Positions 9,612 through 21,093 of a stretch of DNA of 64,000 nucleotides are shown piece by piece (position 1 is the stretch's first letter; each line of letters opens with the position of its first letter). Under the pieces are notes generated by a model. The model made no database searches and had not been told where the DNA came from. It saw only the letters and a program-made list of their open reading frames with translations. The stretch is from Boesenbergia rotunda (lineage: Eukaryota > Streptophyta > Magnoliopsida > Zingiberales > Zingiberaceae): NCBI GenBank assembly GCA_024364735.1, contig JAGFNQ010002318.1:1-64000 (forward strand), given 5' to 3'. Position numbers and translations under genes: made by a program.

Positions 9612-10167
9612 GATTGAATGAGAAAAAAAAACCTTCATGATCATTTCAAGTTGTTGGGCAACAAGTATTGGGCAACTTGGGGACATCTCACAAACACTAT
9701 AAGGGTTAACAAAATATTTTTGTTTGCTAGAAATGGGGTGAGATGTTAGGATCAACCCAATTACTCAAAATGTTCATGCATCTCTTGAGCAATTAGGTTG
9801 ACGAGACAAAAATAATTAAGTTGACCAAGTATTGGGAAAACCAATGTATAATACATGTGTATTTGGTTCCAAGATTATACTTGGACATTCCAATCAAGGA
9901 AACTTGATTGGAGTTTTGTTGTTGATACAAACTTGATTTCATGTGGTTGAACATTCTAAGTGAAGTTGATTTTAAATTGATTGGAGCTTTTGATAACAAA
10001 CCTGTCACAAAGTTGTTAAACTCATAAGGATTCTTGATTCCTGTTTGGGGATCAACTCTAGTCAAGAGAACACCTCCAGGATCAATTTAATCACATCTGA
10101 TCGTATCAAATTTTGAAAGGAGGTCTGAAACTATAATTTCTGAAAAGTATCAGACAATTTATGATAT
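9612..10167 (+). other. Non-coding tail after B pol
   Basis: No gene seen. Carries the perfect pair CATCTCAC (9684-9691) / GTGAGATG (9738-9745). 9751-10070 aligns with C on both sides of the Harbinger insertion, so it is the empty-site reference for that insertion. Confidence 0.8.
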
Positions 10168-10631
10168 CTGATCGGCCCACCGACCGATCAGGAGTTGGCT
10201 GATCGGTCCACAGACCGATCAGTGAGCTCACAGAACATGTCTGTCCGATTCTGTTCGATCCTTGATCGATCCACAGACCGATCAGGGACCTCCCTGATCG
10301 GTCATGGTGACCGATCAAGCTATTCTGCGAGAAATCCACAGAAAGCCTCTGGCTGGGGCCTGGTCGGTCCACTGACCGATCAGGCTATTCCTGATCGGTC
10401 AGCCTGATCGATCAGGAACGCTTCTGATCGGTCCACCGACCGATCAGGAAGCCCACAGAAGACTTTTCCGATTCTATATGAACCAATCAGGGACTTCCCT
10501 GATCGGTCACACAGACCGATCAGAACCCAGCTAGACCGATCAGGAGGTTCCCTGATCGGTCTGGGTACCCTTGGATCGGACGGTCGATCGGATCACTCAC
10601 ATTAAAATCAGTTGGTGATCGATCACCAACC
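10168..10631 (+). repeat. Internal GATCGGT/ACCGATC palindrome array of B
   Basis: About ten inverted units with stem TGATCGGT / ACCGATCA and loops such as CCACAG, ending in the palindrome TTGGTGATCGATCACCAA. The same unit type fills the B and C LTRs (13540-14072, 46437-47102), yet this copy lies inside the element directly ahead of the env-like gene. Confidence 0.88.
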
Positions 10632-10640
10632 TTATTAAAT
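10632..10640 (+). promoter_or_regulatory. TATA-like box of the env-like gene in B
   Basis: TTATTAAAT follows the palindrome array and precedes the first ATG by about 260 bases. A pyrimidine-rich leader follows. Inferred promoter; weaker than the equivalent in J. Confidence 0.45.
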
Positions 10641-10898
10641 CGTTAGCCAGTCTTCATTTTCTTCCTCCATCCAAACCCTAGGCGCTGAAACCTTTCCCAA
10701 CTTCCTCCTCTTCCTGCGATCTGTGAGCACGAGTTCTCTCCCCTAAACTCTGTGATCTGTTTTCCCAGCGCAAGCAATCTATTGGTCTTCTCTGCTGTTG
10801 CGATCTGCTTCCTCAGTTGCAAGTTGCGAGCCACGAGAGCAAGTGGTTCCATTCTCTATGTCTTACTCTCTTGCGCTACATACTTCTCAACCAACTTC

Positions 10899-12600
10899 AT
10901 GGCACCGAAGTAAGCCATTTTTGCGGTTTTTCTATGCTGGTTACTCCATAAGTTATGATTTTGTACTAATCAGGTTGTTTCAACTTGTGCTGTGTCCTTA
11001 CACTTTTCTGCCGTGACCTTCCAACCTCACTTGACCCATTCAAACATTTTTTTGCCGTGACCTTAATCAATATTTTTGTTGTGCCATGATCACCAATTTT
11101 ATTTCTGTACCATGATCATCAATTTGTGCCGTGACCTTACCCTCAATTGTTCAATTTACTTGTTGTGACCTTAACCCAAATTTGGTGTCGTGACCTTAAC
11201 CTATTTACAACCCTTAGGAAATCTTCCAAGGGGAAGGCACCTGCTGAGGGTACCTCGAAGTCAAAGGCTCCTTCATCATCTACACCCTCTGGTAGATACC
11301 CACCGTCTAGCAGTCCTCGATTTATAAGTGCCTTCTTTGAACAAAAATTTCTCAATACCACCTTCAAACTTCTACCCTGTCGAACCATGGATAAAACCTT
11401 TGTATACGAATACTGTCCCATGGTCAAATAGATTATCGAGTTCTATAATCTAGAATCCTTCCTTTTTCTTGAACGCGAGATCAATGTCGACTTGGTATCC
11501 GAATTCTATAACAATCTTTATCCCACTGTTAGCACTCATTGTTATACTACCCGAGTGGCCAAGACAAACATAGATTTTACTTACTCCAATTTCACTGAGT
11601 ATCTAGGCTTTCATCGATCGCCCAATGTTTATCCCTTTTTCCCTACCCTTCCAGCTCCTTTCCCAATTCCATTCTTGAGAGTCACCTCTGATTCTATCTA
11701 TGAGTATTTTTTCGGCCACCCCAGGCTGGATGGTCTCGATGAGCTTGCCGGTGACTTCTCTACTTTTGCTGCTCTCAGACTATCCCCTGTTGATTATGTT
11801 TTATTCAAGATCATCACCAACTGTATTCTGCCCATTACTTCAAACTTGCTGGGATCCGCCCTTTCCACTGTATGATGCTCTATGGGATGCATCGTCAGTT
11901 GGATTTTGATATCATGGAGAATATCTTCCAGTCCATTCTCTACTATATGGAGCCCAGCTGGTGTACAGTCTACATGCCTTTCGGACACGTTATCACTGAC
12001 TGGCTCCAGTCAGTTGGTATAGATGTGTCCAAAGGCAGGATTGTGTCTATGGTTCGGCAAGACTGTCGACTTGGGAAACGTGCATTTGCCAAGTCTGACA
12101 TTATTGTCGGATCTCAGGGCCTTCAGTGGAAGGATGGGACGGGTTTGGGAGAGCTACCACGGGCGGCACACATTCAGGTACCAGCAGCACCAGCTGGACT
12201 TCATGATGCGCCCGTTGCAGCAGCAGACGAGTACGAGCTGGATCCTGATCTCCGCTGGCAGATCGCGCAGCTTGAGCAGACCTTCGACCACCGATTACAC
12301 TTGATAAAGTCCGAGGTTTCTCGGTTACATGCCGGCCAGCAGACCATCCAGTCTGAGATTTCTGGGTGGCGTGCCAGTCAGGAGGTGTTTCAGACAGCGA
12401 TCTAGTCCAAAGTGTCTACGATGCATGCCGAGCAGGAGGCGATGTTTGCGGAGTGGCGTGCTTGGATGGCGGGTCATCCATCATAGCCTACATTTCCTGG
12501 ATTTGCGCCCTCTAGCAGCACCGCACCTGGGAGCTTTCTGCCTCTCGATGATACTGCATTCGACCCGATGCAGTCTAACGATCCCCCGGCTCAGGAGTGA
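10899..12600 (+). pseudogene. Env-like position gene of B, two exons, decayed
   Basis: Exon 1 is ATGGCACCGAA (10899-10909); intron 10910-11217 (GTAAG..TTAG); exon 2 starts at 11218 and restores M-A-P-K-K-S-S-K-G-K. Exon 2 encodes SEFYNNLYPTVSTHC, then a globular part ending in LGKRAFAKSDII, then a coiled-coil-like tail (HRLHLIKSEVSRLHAGQQT), ending at TGA 12598-12600. Three in-frame TAGs (11429, 12403, about 12484) and one frameshift near 11870 break it. It aligns with 43820-45033 in J. It resembles uncharacterised plant retrotransposon proteins found after pol; true envelope activity is not shown and no signal peptide or clear membrane anchor is seen. Confidence 0.72.
10910..11217 (+). other. 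Intron in the env-like gene of B
   Basis: Donor CCGAA|GTAAGCC and acceptor AACCCTTAG|GAAATC; removing it joins AA to G as a lysine codon and continues the exon 2 frame. It contains imperfect repeats of TTGTGCCGTGACCTTA. J has an intron at the same place and phase. Confidence 0.75.
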
Positions 12601-13022
12601 CATTTATTTGGCTGTACTCTGATTCTGACTCTGATTCCATGTCTTTATGTATGACAGTATGTTGGATTCTATGTATGCCTACTTTGCTATGATTTTGCTG
12701 TCTATGTTCCTTTTCATATGATGCATATGATTATCCTGTCTTGTTATCTTCTTATCATATGCTTCTCAATTAATCATATCTTGTCTGTTTTGGGAAAACC
12801 CCTTGTTTAAGGGAGAGGTATTTTAAACTTAATAACCAGTCTACACTCTTTTCGGTATTTGACAAAGGGGGAGAGTTTAGTTGGTTAAGTTTAGGGTTAA
12901 TCATGAATATAAATATTGTAGGGGGAGGACTCTGATTCCCTTGCGATAGTGAAATTTGATGTCAATTGATTTCGAATACCTAAACTTAGAATTGGGTTGT
13001 CAAACAACAAAAAGGGAGAGAT
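12601..13022 (+). promoter_or_regulatory. 3' non-coding tail of B with PPTs
   Basis: PPT-like tracts at about 12863-12873 (ACAAAGGGGGAGAG), 12920-12928 (TAGGGGGAG) and the true PPT 13008-13020 (AAAAAGGGAGAGA) next to the LTR. No gene seen. Confidence 0.82.
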
Positions 13023-13077
13023 TGTTGATGCAGTCTGACCTGATTGTTATTTTGGTGTTGACACTGATTTAAGTTTA
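12981..13077 (+). repeat. Inverted repeat spanning PPT and LTR start (B)
   Basis: TAAACTTAG..TTGTCAAACAACAAAA (12981-13012) faces TTTTGGTGTTGACACTG..TAAGTTTA (13050-13077). The stem is imperfect; the PPT and LTR start lie in the loop as in A, G and F. Confidence 0.65.
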
Positions 13078-15039
13078 AATTAATAAGATGAGTTCGGATT
13101 AAGTCCTAGTCGGGGACTGGGCACGAGTCCCGGTGAGTAAAGCCGGGTCCCGGTGACTGAAGCAGAGTTACGGAAACCCCGGTGAGTGAAGCTGGGTCCT
13201 GGTGAGTGAAGCCGGGTGATGGATATCCCGGTGAGTGAAGCCAGGTGACGGAAACCCCGGTGAGTGAAGCTGGGTCATGGTGAGTGAAGCCAGGTGATGG
13301 AAATCCCAGTGAGTGAAGCCGGATGACTGAAATCCTGGTGAGTGAAGTCAGGTCCTAGCAAGGGAAGCTAGGTTAAACAAAGCCCTGGTGAGTGAAGCTA
13401 GGCACGAAGTCTTGGTCTGGGGGACTGAGCATTGAGTGTACTGGTCAGAGAGGGCACGTGAGCTCTTTCTCCGGGACCAGAATGAGTCAGAGAACGCTAG
13501 GGAGCCTGTTCTCTGGACTTAGGGTTGAATTGGTCGAAGTTGGATCGATCTGGAGACCGATCAGGGAGTTGGCACAAACTCCTTGTTGTGGATCGGTCTG
13601 GTGACCGATCCAGGGAAGTCTGATCGTTCCGGTGAACGATCAGAGAGAGAACAGAATGCTTCTGTTCGTCTCCTGATCGTTCTGGTGAATGATCAGGGAG
13701 AGAACAGAAGGTTTCTGTTTGGTTTCTGATCGTTCTGGTGAACGATCAGAGAGAAGGTCAGTAGTTTCTGGAGAAACCCTTGATCGATCACCGTGACCGA
13801 TCAAAGGCCTCCTGGACCGATCAGGATGGGTCCTGATCGGTCCAGAAGTGACCTGATCGGTCACTGTGACCGATCAGGGAACGCCCTGATCGGTCTGGTG
13901 ACCGATCAGGTGCTTCTGGCAGTGAACTGGCCAGTATGTTGATGGATCGGTCAATGTGACCGATCCACTATCCTGATCGGTCAGTGTGACCGATCAGGGA
14001 GTCACTGGATCGATCAGGAGGTTACTTGATCGATCAGGGTCTTCACTGATCGGTCTGGTAACCGATCAGTGTCTGATAACTTTAATTCAAATCAGCTGTC
14101 AGACTTCTGATTACGCTCTGAACACTTCTGTTTTCTCTGCTACCTCTCTGATTCACTTTTAATTTGTTGTGCTAAGCGTCTGCTAAGTGTGTAGGTAATG
14201 CAGTGATGATTCAAACTAAGGAGGAGGGTCAACTGGAGACTTTCTCTTCATCAGGTTTGGCTGTTTTCTCTTCTCAGGTTTCAACGTCTTCTGGCGCGGG
14301 CTGGCAACGGTTGGCGAGGCTGACGACTGACCTGTGGCTCGGCTGAAGAGGGTTCAGTGGAGTCCAGCAGAGGTCAGTGGGTTGGTGGCTGTGGTTGTTG
14401 CAGACGCTCCTATGAGCTGCAGACGAGCTGCTGAGCTGCAGAGACGCGCCTGGTGACCTGCTGATGTGCAGGCACATAAAAGATGGTGAGAGAAGTGGAG
14501 AAGGCAACTCATACACTGAAAACTTTTGAGCGTTCTTTGAATCTCTGTAACTTGAGCACCTTGAATTAGAGAAGAGTTTCGCGAGTCCATCAGCAAGCAG
14601 ACACGAAGAGCGGGCAGTTCTTGCGTGAGAGTTGTGCTGGGTTAAGCTCGGTGAAGTGTTTCCTTCTGTGCATTCTTTGTGCTCTGTAAGCTTTCCTTTG
14701 TCTCTGTACGCTTAACTGTTATCATTCTGAGACTATCTATGGAAAGGTTTCTCCACCGAGAAGGAGACTGTGATATTCGGATTTCTGGGGCTTGATTTGC
14801 CGACGATCAAGGGATCGCCCACCTCACGGGCACACTAAGGAGTAGGGGCAAGTTATCCCCGAACCTTGTAAACCCTCTGAGTTAGCATTTTTGGTTTTCT
14901 GTTTATCTCTGTTTGTTTCTGTTTCTTTCTGCTTGTTTTCTTCCGCTGCTAACCATTATCGCAGAAAGTTTCAAAGAAGGCAAGAAATTTCTGTGTCTGG
15001 CTATTCACATCCCCCTCTCTAGCCATCCAAGATTCAACA
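13023..15039 (+). repeat. 3' LTR of element B
   Basis: TGTTGATGCAG to TTCAACA, 2017 bases. It holds a hairpin array with CCCGG..CCGGG stems and GTGAGTGAAG loops (13103-13400), a GATCGGT/GATCGTT palindrome array (13540-14072), a TATA-like CATAAAAG near 14474 and a C-rich end CCCCCTCTCTAGCC shared with C. Open frames inside are not genes. Confidence 0.9.
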
Positions 15040-15522
15040 CTTAACACCTAAATTTGAGGGTTTAAATTGAAGAAAGATCGAAAAGTTAAGGTCGCAAGGG
15101 TAATAAACGAAAGTGGAAGGGCCACAATGCAAAATGGGCAACCCTTAAATTCCTTTTCCTCAGTGCCTCCCCCCAATCGAACCTCCTTGTCCCACACGAT
15201 CTCCTTCTCAGCTACTTTCTTCTTCTTTGTCTCCTTCGTTCTCTCATCTACATCGTCGGAGCCACAACGACTGGTTCTTCCTTCTCAATTTTGCGCGGTG
15301 ACCTCATCCCAACCCTCATATCGTGCTACCCTCTATTGGGTGAGGATTGTCCACTCGATTCACTCAGCCAAGAACATAGGGGAGCATGGATCTAAGCTTG
15401 TGGAGGATCTCGTCTTTCCCCTCGCAGCATCAGTCAATCACCCTCGACCGTGCAAAGGTGAGCTCTCCTGATTTCTCTTGGATTGTCCTTTTGATCGTCG
15501 TATGGGGTGGTGTAGTTGTCCA
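15040..15522 (+). other. Unassigned gene-like strip between B and G
   Basis: Not LTR-like. An open frame covers 15067-15471 (134 residues, serine rich, no domain recognised) and ends near CGTGCAAAGGTGAGC, which looks like a splice donor. It would be contiguous with 27455 onward before G inserted. It could be a fragment of a host gene or of an older element; there is no decisive evidence. Confidence 0.35.
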
Positions 15523-17046
15523 TGTTGGTGTAAGTTGCATCAGTGATGTCCTCATCTAAGTGTTTTAATGTTTGACAATATACTTAAGTTAGTGATACAT
15601 TGAACAAGGGAAGGGGAGTTAAGAGAGGAGTAACCAAAGTGAAAGAAAGTCCTAGTAAACCTAGGCAATAAGTCCTAGTTCGAAGAATTGGGCACTAAGT
15701 CCTGATCATGGATTGGACACTAAGTCCTGATCATGGATTGGGCACTAAGTCCTGGCAAAAGGCTGGGCACCGAAGACCTGACCGGAAGTTGGGCACGAAG
15801 TCCTGGTCGAGGACTGGGCAAGAAGACCTGGCCGAGGGTTGGGCACTGAAGACCTGGTTCGAGGAATTAGGCACGAAGACCTGGCCGAGGGTTGGGCACC
15901 AAAGTCCTGGACCGAGGGTTTGGGCACGAAGTCTTGGTCCGAGAGACTGAGCAACTTAGCTGAGTAATGACTAAGGACAGAAGTAAAGACGGGTCAGGGT
16001 TCGGACCTCTCGAGATCCGAGAGTATCGGAGGCTAAGCTAAAGTCCACCTGAAGGACTGGGTGGCAACCGTCTCCTAAATGGAGTAGGTGAAAGGCGCGT
16101 TCTTGGGGGTGGAAACTTGCGTCGGTTCGACCTAGGGTTTCGTGGAAATCCGAAGTCAGAACCAAGTCCTTAAGGTTAAGAATATATGTATATTTGCTTT
16201 GTATTTGTGTATCTTGCAGGTACCAAGATTGGAAGACAAAGCAGGCAAAAAAACTGGGCTGGAAGCTTTGAAGCCAGGCGCCCCCATCAATGGGGGCGCC
16301 CCAAGCATCCAGGCGCCCCCATCAATAGGGGTGCCTGGGTCAAAGAACAAAAAAAGCAGCTTCGGTGAAGAAGGCAGAACAGGCTTCCATTCAGGCACCC
16401 GGGATGATACAGGCGCTTGGGTTCATGTAGGCACCCAGGTCAAAGGTTTTATCACCTGCGACGAGTTCGGCGCGGTGATAAGGTTTGACCAAGCCCTATA
16501 GGTCACCCCCATCAACACAGGCGCCCGTATGAAGCCTATAAAAGAGGCTTCGACCCCTCAGCTTCAAAAAACAACTTCCAAGATCCATTCTGAGCGTTTT
16601 GACCGACGACAAAGCACTAACGACGAGGCTCTTCGACCGGGAGGCTCCAGGAGGAAGTGCGCGGCACTTCGGAGGTCCAGATCGGCCGAGTCTTTGACCA
16701 TTTCATTTTGATTTGCTTTAATTATTCTGCACTTAGTTTTCTATATTTATGATTGTAATTATTGCACTGTAAGACGGGTTTCTCCTCATCCGGAAAGTTC
16801 GGAAAGGAGACCAATAGTGGACGGGCGTTCCCGTGCATAGGCCTTGGATGTACTGACCCTGTGGGGTCGGGAACCAAGTAAAAAATCCCGCGTGCAATCA
16901 GTGTTTTGTTTTGTTCTTCATTTCTCTGTTTTTCGCTGTGCTACTAACGCTCTGAGTCTAGAACGTAGTTCGAAAGTAAGACGAATTTCCGCGAAAAATT
17001 TACGGTCGATATTCACCCCCCCTCTATCGACGACACCGGTCCTACA
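15523..17046 (+). repeat. 5' LTR of G
   Basis: TGTTGGTGTAAG to GGTCCTACA, 1524 bases, followed by the primer site. Hairpin-like units such as CCTGGCCGAGGGTTGGGC at 15650-15955; GGCGCC blocks at 16275-16340; TATA box CTATAAAAG at 16536-16544. Confidence 0.9.
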
Positions 17047-17061
17047 AGTGGTATCAGAGCC
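17047..17061 (+). promoter_or_regulatory. Primer binding site of G
   Basis: AGTGGTATCAGAGCC directly after the LTR; tRNA-Met type. Confidence 0.9.
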
Positions 17062-17159
17062 AGACTGCTCTTCACCGGACTAACCGCCGACGGAGCAACG
17101 ACGCTAGGAGTTGAGGGGGAGCCCAGGGGTGAATCAGGTATATTTTATTTTAAAATGTC

Positions 17160-18283
17160 AATTTTTAAATTTCATGTTACTTCAAGTGCAGGGAGAGAGG
17201 ACACTACAAAAATCAGTGTCCTACTCGTAAGATTCGGTCTACACCACCGGGAGCAAAGGAGGCACCAACGCCCATAGTCCGGAAGGATAAAAGTCACGTA
17301 CGATGCTTTAAATGCAAAAGGTACGGACACTACAAAATAAGTGTCCGACAAAGGTACGCAAAATTTATATTCCGAAAATTTTTCAATTTCCTACACTATC
17401 CTATGTAGATAATTTAGATAATTTTTCTGTTAAATTAGCATTATTACATAGTCAAATAAATATCTTGCATAACCAGTTACAAAATGTGGATATGGTTAAA
17501 ATATCCAAAATTAACTGGTTAATCTTTAATACCAATTCAATAATTGTTAAAATTAATTCTGAATTTAAATCTGAAATTAATTTTGAATTTAAATCTAAAA
17601 TTAATTTGGAATTTAAATCTGAAATTAATTTTGAATTTAAATCTGGAATTAATTCTGAAATTAAATCTAAAATTAATTCTAAAATTAGATCTGATAAAAT
17701 TACTGAGTTTAATTCTGAAATTAGATCTGATAAAATTACTGAGTTTAATTCTAAAATTAGATCTGATAATTTTACTGAAATTAATTCTAAAAATGTTACT
17801 GATAATTCTAAACTCAAATTTGAAAATATTAATGATAACTCTAAAATTACTAAGGATAATCTTAAAATTCTTAATGATAAGTCTGAATTTAATTCTGAAA
17901 ATTCTGAGATGAATCCGAAAAATAATTCTGAGAATAATGAGGATAATTCTGAGGATAGTTGAGATAATGTCTCTTTAGATTATATTTTAATTATTCCCTT
18001 GGATAATCCTGAAATATTAACTAGTGACCCGAATTACTTCACCTATGTTGAGGATATTGAAGGATGTAATTTTGAGGATGAGGAGGAGATAGAATTTTCT
18101 GAAATCAAGGTCATAGTCAATAAAAATCACAAAGATTCAAATAAACCTGAATTATTGAAAAAACTTGAAAAGATAAATAAGGAAGAAATAGTGGATGAGT
18201 CAAAAATTTTCGAAATAATGAAAATTATGAACTTAAATCCACAACTATTAATTAGTCACTTCAACCTTAATTATTCAAATTAA
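17160..18283 (+). pseudogene. gag: gag remnant of G with expanded low-complexity repeats
   Basis: Zinc-knuckle remnants (GHYKNQCP-like near 17200, CFKCKRYGHYK near 17300) are followed by one frame, 17312-18283, broken only by TGA 17960-17962. The middle (about 17550-17790) is a tandem repeat encoding variants of SEINFEFKSKINLEFK, then RSDKITEFNS, rich in N, S, K and I. The tail is acidic (EDEEEIEFSEI). The capsid half is absent. No function is claimed for the repeat region. The frame staying open through about 970 bases of AT-rich repeat could reflect its repeat unit rather than selection. Confidence 0.6.
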
Positions 18284-18720
18284 TTCAATTAAATCTTAAT
18301 TAATTCAAATTCAAATTAATTCAATTAAATCTTAATTAATTCAAATTCAAATAAATTTATTCCGTAATTAATTTACTTAAATCCTAATTAATTCAAATTC
18401 AAATTAATTCGTAAATAAATTAATTAAATCCAAATTAATTCAAATTCAAATTATTTCATAATTAAGTTAATTAAATCCTAATTAATTCAAATTCAAATTA
18501 TTTCATAATTAATTTAATTAAATCGAAATTAATTCATAATTAATTCAATTAAATTCTAATTAATTCAAATTCAAATTAATTCTTAATTAATTCAATTAAA
18601 TCTTTATTAATTCAAATTTTACTCAATTCTTAATTAATTCTTAATTAATTTAATTTCATTTAATTCTTAAATAACTTAAACTCAAATTAAATAAAATCTT
18701 ACCCAAACTGCAACAATTAA
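18284..18720 (+). repeat. AT-rich tandem repeat in G
   Basis: Imperfect units built on TTAATTAATTCAAATTCAAA repeated roughly a dozen times. No coding potential. A comparable AT-rich array occurs in J at 42880-43440 with a different unit. Confidence 0.85.
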
Positions 18721-21023
18721 ATTAATAATATCAAATATGTCAAAGTGGGTTGGCATATTCACGGGTTCACACGACATGTATCAAATCGGGAATTTGATAC
18801 ATCTTTAGAAACTGAATCAAATATTTTTTGTTTGAATCATGCATTTATGCCATGAACATGCATCTGCTATTTTTTTAAAATATATATCATGTCATTCACA
18901 TTTAAATTTATACATGATTTAGAACGGCTATAGGAAAAAGAATAATTGAAACTTAACCAATCTAGTATTAGGTGGAGGTGAGATGATAGTACGTTAGGGA
19001 AGCCGTTTGGTGGAACTAGCTGAAGCTACCGTTCCAAAACCTAAACTAGTTAGACCAAAATCCTTCAAGAAGTAACTTGAAGATGAATTTTCTATAAAAA
19101 GCTTTGTCAAGGAAAGGGTTGATGATCCAATAAGGCTATGGCCAAAGAAGGCCTTGTGCCTCGCCAAGACCTGGAAGCCAATTACTGAAAATCAAATTCA
19201 CTTTACTATTGTTAGATTTGAATCTAACACAAGTTTCAATTAAATCTTAGATTTAATAATAAATTAAGGAAAAATAATTCAAGCATCTCACAATACACCT
19301 ATAAGGCAAACCATGCTTGCTGTATTGAGACATCTAAAGTGGGTGAGATGTTAGGGGCTAATAAATTGATGAACATGTTTCAAAATTGTTTTCAAAATTA
19401 TTTTCAAAATTGTTAGAATACGTTTCTAAAAAATATATTTTCAAAATAGTGCTTTAACTTAATAATGTTTTTATGGATTTCATCCTTGTCTGATTGCCAA
19501 TATATTATATGTTTTCAAAAATTATATCCTTTTGAAAATTGTTTGACTCACACAGTTAGACACAAGCCTCCTAGGACAACACTAAAGTTCCTTAAGGCAC
19601 TTAGATAGAGTCAAACGCTATCGGGTACAGGGGGAGTGTTTTCACTCTTTTGAAATGTTTTTTTAACTGTACTTTAAACATTTGAAAATACTTTTTGAAA
19701 ACTGTGCTTTAAATTACTATCACTTATGTTTTCGAAACAACTTATACTTTAAAAATTATCTTCTTTCCAAATTATGGTTTCAAAATTTATCTACCTGAAA
19801 ATTATTATTCATTTGACTTTGATAAACCCTAAGGACTTAGAGGAAGAGTACTTGTGGTCAACAAGCTTCCTAGGACTGGGTCAAGTTTAGGGGGAGGTCA
19901 AATTACAAAGAATTATTTAATATATTTTCATGCACTGCATTATTAAGTCACTTTTGAAAACATACTTTTTTTTCTCAAAGTACTATTTTTTATATTAGCT
20001 CTCTATCACTTTCAATCTCTATCGTTTTCAAAACAGTTTTTTTTGGACAATAATATTTACTTGTGTTGAATAATTTCCAAGACACTTAGGAAAATGTCCT
20101 TGTAGTTAACAAGATTTCCTAGGATTGTGTCAGACTGGAAAAGAAACCAAGTCAAGTAAAATATTATATTTTAAAAACAAGATATTTCTAAGTACTTTCA
20201 AAATATGAGTTAAATTATACTTCTCAAAAATTCATAATATTTTTCAAAATACTTATGTTTTTCAAAAATGTATGATATTTCTCAAAAGTACTCATAGTTT
20301 TCAAAAATGCATAATATCTTTCAAAAAGGTACTTATATTTTTAAAAAATTCATAATATCTTTTAAAGCACTTGCATTTTTCAAAAGCTCATAACATTTTT
20401 CAAAGTACTTACATTTTTCAAAGATCATAATAGTTTTCAAAGTACTTGTACTTTTCAAAGCTCATAGTATTCTTTCAAAAGTTATGCATTTTCCAAAAGT
20501 ACTATATTTTCTCAAAAAAGTGCAATATATCTTTTAAAATACAAAGTTGTTACACTATTTCTCAAAGTGCACTAGTTGAAAATCTTTCTATGAGTATAAT
20601 TTTTTTTAAAAAAAAATCTTTTCTAAATGAAAGTTTTTCTAAAAGCACTATTGTTTAAGTGAGAAGTTTTCTGAGTTCAAAGTACTTAGTTTTATGCTAT
20701 GTTTTCAAAAATTTATACTAAGTATTTTCAAAAAGAACCAAATATTTTGATTGTTGGTGCAAGTATTTTTGGTGATTTTTGATATATGACAAAGGGGGAG
20801 AGGCGTGCTTAAGTTAGAAAATTTCTGGTGTCTTCCAGAAGGATCAATGAAAATCAAAATGTTTTTTTTTCAAAAAGGGAGAGTGAGCTTTCTCCCAAAG
20901 ATCAAAATGTATTTTCAAAACTTATATCAATTTTTTTTATTTTCTTTTGATCCCAAGGATAGTAATTTAGCCCTTTCAACCAATCTAACTTAAGATATTG
21001 TCAAACATCAAAAAGAGGGAGAT
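18721..21023 (+). other. Non-coding interior and tail of G
   Basis: Contains the conserved spacer (GTGAGATGATAGTACGTT near 18978-18995; 19095-19183), the perfect pair CATCTCAC (19284-19291) / GTGAGATG (19343-19350), and PPT-like tracts near 19628, 19890, 20793 and the true one at 21009-21022. The rest is AT-rich with many TTTTCAAAA-type repeats (20160-20560). No gene seen. Confidence 0.75.
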
Positions 21024-21093
21024 TGTTGGTGCAAGTTGCATCAGTGATGTCCTCCTCTAAGTGTTTTAATGTTTGACAATATACTTAAGTCAG
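20985..21093 (+). repeat. Inverted repeat spanning PPT and LTR start (G)
   Basis: CTAACTTAAGATATTGTCAA with ACATCAAAA (20985-21013) faces TTTTAATGTTTGACAATA with TACTTAAGT (21064-21090); about 27 of 29 positions pair. The loop of about 50 bases holds the PPT and the first 40 LTR bases. Best-preserved example in the window. Confidence 0.85.

Larger units (their letters stand above)
9446..15039 (+). mobile_element. Element B, 3' portion (Sirevirus-like, same family as C)
   Basis: Begins in the RNase H end of pol, cut by element A, then runs through a tail, a palindrome array, the env-like gene, PPTs and a 3' LTR. Pol end, tail and LTR match C at 52830-53143, 60042-60330 and 45872-48128. The 5' part lies left of the window. 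It supplies the only view here of the full gag-pol-env-like order for this family. Confidence 0.88.

Noticed and set aside
10899..12600. True viral envelope protein
   Set aside because: No signal peptide, clear membrane anchor or fusion-like segment seen; named only by position.
17452..17817. Minus-strand and second plus-frame open readings over the G repeat
   Set aside because: An AT-rich repeat is open in several frames; only the zinc-knuckle-linked frame has any support.
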